Part shown: one piece after another, positions 5,917 through 7,674 of the stretch
Layout of the letters: the number at the start of each line of letters is the position of its first letter
How positions within the stretch are numbered: the first letter of the stretch is position 1
NCBI GenBank assembly: GCA_937900435.1
Contig: CALCEG010000112.1
Location: 1 to 7,674 of the forward strand
Direction of reading: 5' to 3'
DNA from: an uncultured Alphaproteobacteria bacterium
GTDB taxonomy: Bacteria > Pseudomonadota > Alphaproteobacteria > Rs-D84
DNA: 7,674 nucleotides
Made by a program: the position numbers and the translations under genes
Notes under the pieces: generated by a model
Database searches by the model: none
Told to the model about the DNA's origin: nothing
Seen by the model: the letters and a program-made list of their open reading frames with translations, nothing else

Positions 5917-7674
5917 TTATTTTTCAACGCAAGTTCCCCATTTGTCGTGTGCAGGTGTTTTTGAATAAAATTTCATATTTTTTGTTCTGGTATTCATTGG
6001 GTTGTTGGTATATTGCAACCATTGTCCATCTTGTTTTTCACATTCTGTTGTTAGAACTTGGTACATTTGTGTGCGCACGTTGTTCATTACAGCGTTTATG
6101 TCTTGCAGTACTGATGCAGTTAAACCGTTTTCTGCCTTGCTGGGGCGAATGCACATTTCAAGTGCGTATTGTGCAAATTTATGGTACAGACTGCCATTAT
6201 AGTCAGAACAATTTGTGGTATCTGTGCTGTAATCAGACATTGTTGCACATATTTCATTGCCTGGGGCGTATGTGCGACAATCAAATGGGAATGAATATTC
6301 AACTTCGTATTTGGATGGAGAGCACAAGGTTGATGCGAATTGTTCCAGTGTTTCATAGCAGTTGTTTGCGATATGTTCACTTACAATATTGTACATTGCG
6401 TTTGTTAGTTCTTGCATTCCGTTTGGGCCACCGCCGTATAGATTACTGCATGCAGTTAATTTTTCTTGGCACATTTCTTCGGATAATTCTAGTCGTGCAC
6501 CAAGTAGTTTTTGTGCGTCTATATTTGAAAAGTCAATAAGTTGTTCGTTTTGTGTATTATAGCACGAAACAACCACGCTAAGACATTCATTTTTTACATC
6601 GCGGATGCGTTTTTGCTGTTCTTGGTGTATTTCTGTTATTGCTTGGCGTAAAAAGTCATCCCAAATTTCGTCAGACAAATCACGACAAGTATCAAGACTG
6701 CGTTCAGCAAAAATCTTTTTATCGTTCAGGTTTGCAATTAGCATATTGTTTGTGTTGTTTTTTAATATGTCTCCAGTTAGCGATGTTGCGTTGTTTAATT
6801 CGTAAAAATCAGGGGAGTAAATAGGTTCGCCAGTTTGATAATTCAAGTATTTACCTGTAATGTCCAGACAGTGAATATAGTTCGGGCCACAGGCCATATT
6901 TGTGGTTAAATCTTGTCGTATTTTCGCAATACAATCATTAATGCCAGTCGAATTGTGGGCGTTGTAATTATCAAGGCGTGCCGACCCCATATCGTTTTCT
7001 GTTTTTCTGATTTCTGAGTTTGTAGATTTCTTTTTAGAATCCAGATTACTAATTAACAAAGAACAATCGTTTTCAATGTACATACCGTATGCAGATGTTA
7101 CCATCTGTACAGTTGTTTCGTTTGGGCAACTGGATGATATTAACTGCAAGCATTGTGCGTTTACTGTGTTATATAATGCGTCTCCTGTTAAATTAGCAAT
7201 GTTTGTGCCGCCAATAAGACCAGATGTGTCCCAAGAAACGTTTATGTTAGCAGAAAAATCTGGTTGGTTTTGATTTGATTGGCTGGTCGTTTTTGAAAGT
7301 ACGTCGGTAATTGTGCTTAAGGCAGCTGCACTGTCGGATTTATCTGTGGCGTTTTCTTGGGCGGATTCACCAGCAGATGCAGATACCATTGCGTTGACTT
7401 CGGCTGTGGTTTTGTCGATTGCGTATAAATTAAACGTTTTAAAATCTTCGATTTGTTCAGATGTTTGTTTTAATGCCCGTTCCCTGGATTGAATCTCGGT
7501 TAATTTTGAAGAGCAAATACATCTGCGATAAGTGTCGTCCAACGCCCCACAAAATTGATCCATACAGGTAAAATAAGCCTCGCGACAGGTGGCGTATCCT
7601 GTGTTAAATGTGTTTGATGCAGGGGTAGTTAATGTAGAAGCTGCGCGGTATGTGGTTGTTGTGTTTTTTTGTTG
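5917..7674 (-). CDS. Large cysteine-rich, probably exported protein of unknown function (5' end outside window)
   Basis: The frame is open to the right edge, giving 585 residues in the window with no stop; an internal Met (ATG at 7563-7561) is not the likely start, because the 37 residues before it share the same style and hold two cysteines of the motif TCREAYFTCMDQFCGALDD. The missing 5' end probably encodes a signal peptide. About 24 cysteines are spread over the protein, with a repeated CX6C spacing in CREAYFTC, CLSVVVSC and CQEKLTAC. Several segments look helical, such as KLTEIQSRERALKQTSEQIEDF and the stretch around NSEIRKTENDM, separated by Ser/Thr/Asn-rich parts; the visible start is Thr-rich. 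The C-terminus reads HDKWGTCVEK. I see no enzyme motif or membrane segment in the visible part. So many paired cysteines suggest disulfide bonding outside the cytoplasm. A periplasmic or surface structural role is inference only. Confidence 0.8.
   Translation of the reverse strand, partial: QQKNTTTTYRAASTLTTPASNTFNTGYATCREAYFTCMDQFCGALDDTYRRCICSSKLTEIQSRERALKQTSEQIEDFKTFNLYAIDKTTAEVNAMVSASAGESAQENATDKSDSAAALSTITDVLSKTTSQSNQNQPDFSANINVSWDTSGLIGGTNIANLTGDALYNTVNAQCLQLISSSCPNETTVQMVTSAYGMYIENDCSLLISNLDSKKKSTNSEIRKTENDMGSARLDNYNAHNSTGINDCIAKIRQDLTTNMACGPNYIHCLDITGKYLNYQTGEPIYSPDFYELNNATSLTGDILKNNTNNMLIANLNDKKIFAERSLDTCRDLSDEIWDDFLRQAITEIHQEQQKRIRDVKNECLSVVVSCYNTQNEQLIDFSNIDAQKLLGARLELSEEMCQEKLTACSNLYGGGPNGMQELTNAMYNIVSEHIANNCYETLEQFASTLCSPSKYEVEYSFPFDCRTYAPGNEICATMSDYSTDTTNCSDYNGSLYHKFAQYALEMCIRPSKAENGLTASVLQDINAVMNNVRTQMYQVLTTECEKQDGQWLQYTNNPMNTRTKNMKFYSKTPAHDKWGTCVEK

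Noticed and set aside
5739..6539. A 266-codon plus-strand frame across the gap between the two minus-strand genes
   Set aside because: It overlaps both cysteine-rich genes on the opposite strand. Its protein is an improbable mix of Cys, Leu, Phe and Arg with no family look, and it would read through the minus-strand promoter and the signal peptide region. It is a shadow of the minus-strand genes.
7561..7563. The ATG at 7563 as the start of the large minus-strand gene
   Set aside because: The frame stays open to the window edge, and the cysteine motif CREAYFTCMDQFC crosses this Met. It would also leave the protein without a signal peptide.

Overview
The window looks like two unrelated bacterial genome pieces joined near position 1505, inside an open reading frame.

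The left part (1 to about 1504) reads like a Firmicute chromosome, most likely Negativicutes-like. It holds the 3' end of coaX (type III pantothenate kinase) with a terminator, a complete dusB (tRNA-dihydrouridine synthase), and a promoter. After these comes a well-placed ribosome binding site and about 60 codons that match the start of the Firmicute 'quinate 5-dehydrogenase'-like family. All three are ordinary cytosolic housekeeping-type genes. Their codon use is similar throughout; I find no GGG among the 28 Gly codons of dusB.

The right part (about 1505 to 7674) has different codon use, with frequent GGG for Gly and heavy use of TTG for Leu. It encodes cell-envelope proteins of a Gram-negative bacterium. 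From the look of the proteins I lean towards a gut-type alphaproteobacterium, but weakly. It contains about 1,050 residues of an autotransporter-like protein, with a degenerate subtilase (S8) passenger and a C-terminal beta-barrel. A strong terminator and a small basic protein of unknown function follow. A symmetric bidirectional terminator then separates these from two minus-strand genes for cysteine-rich, probably exported proteins. The larger of the two runs off the right edge, and a good sigma70-like promoter lies between them.

The 1108-codon frame at 1325-4651 therefore starts as a cytosolic enzyme and ends as an outer-membrane barrel, and has no signal peptide. The simplest reading is an assembly chimera or recombination junction rather than a real fusion gene. 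If so, neither parent gene is complete here. The most interesting biology is on the right: a subtilase-like passenger that seems to have lost catalytic residues, and a pair of disulfide-type cysteine-rich envelope proteins I cannot assign to a known family. I see no tRNA, rRNA, CRISPR array, insertion sequence or recognisable defence system.
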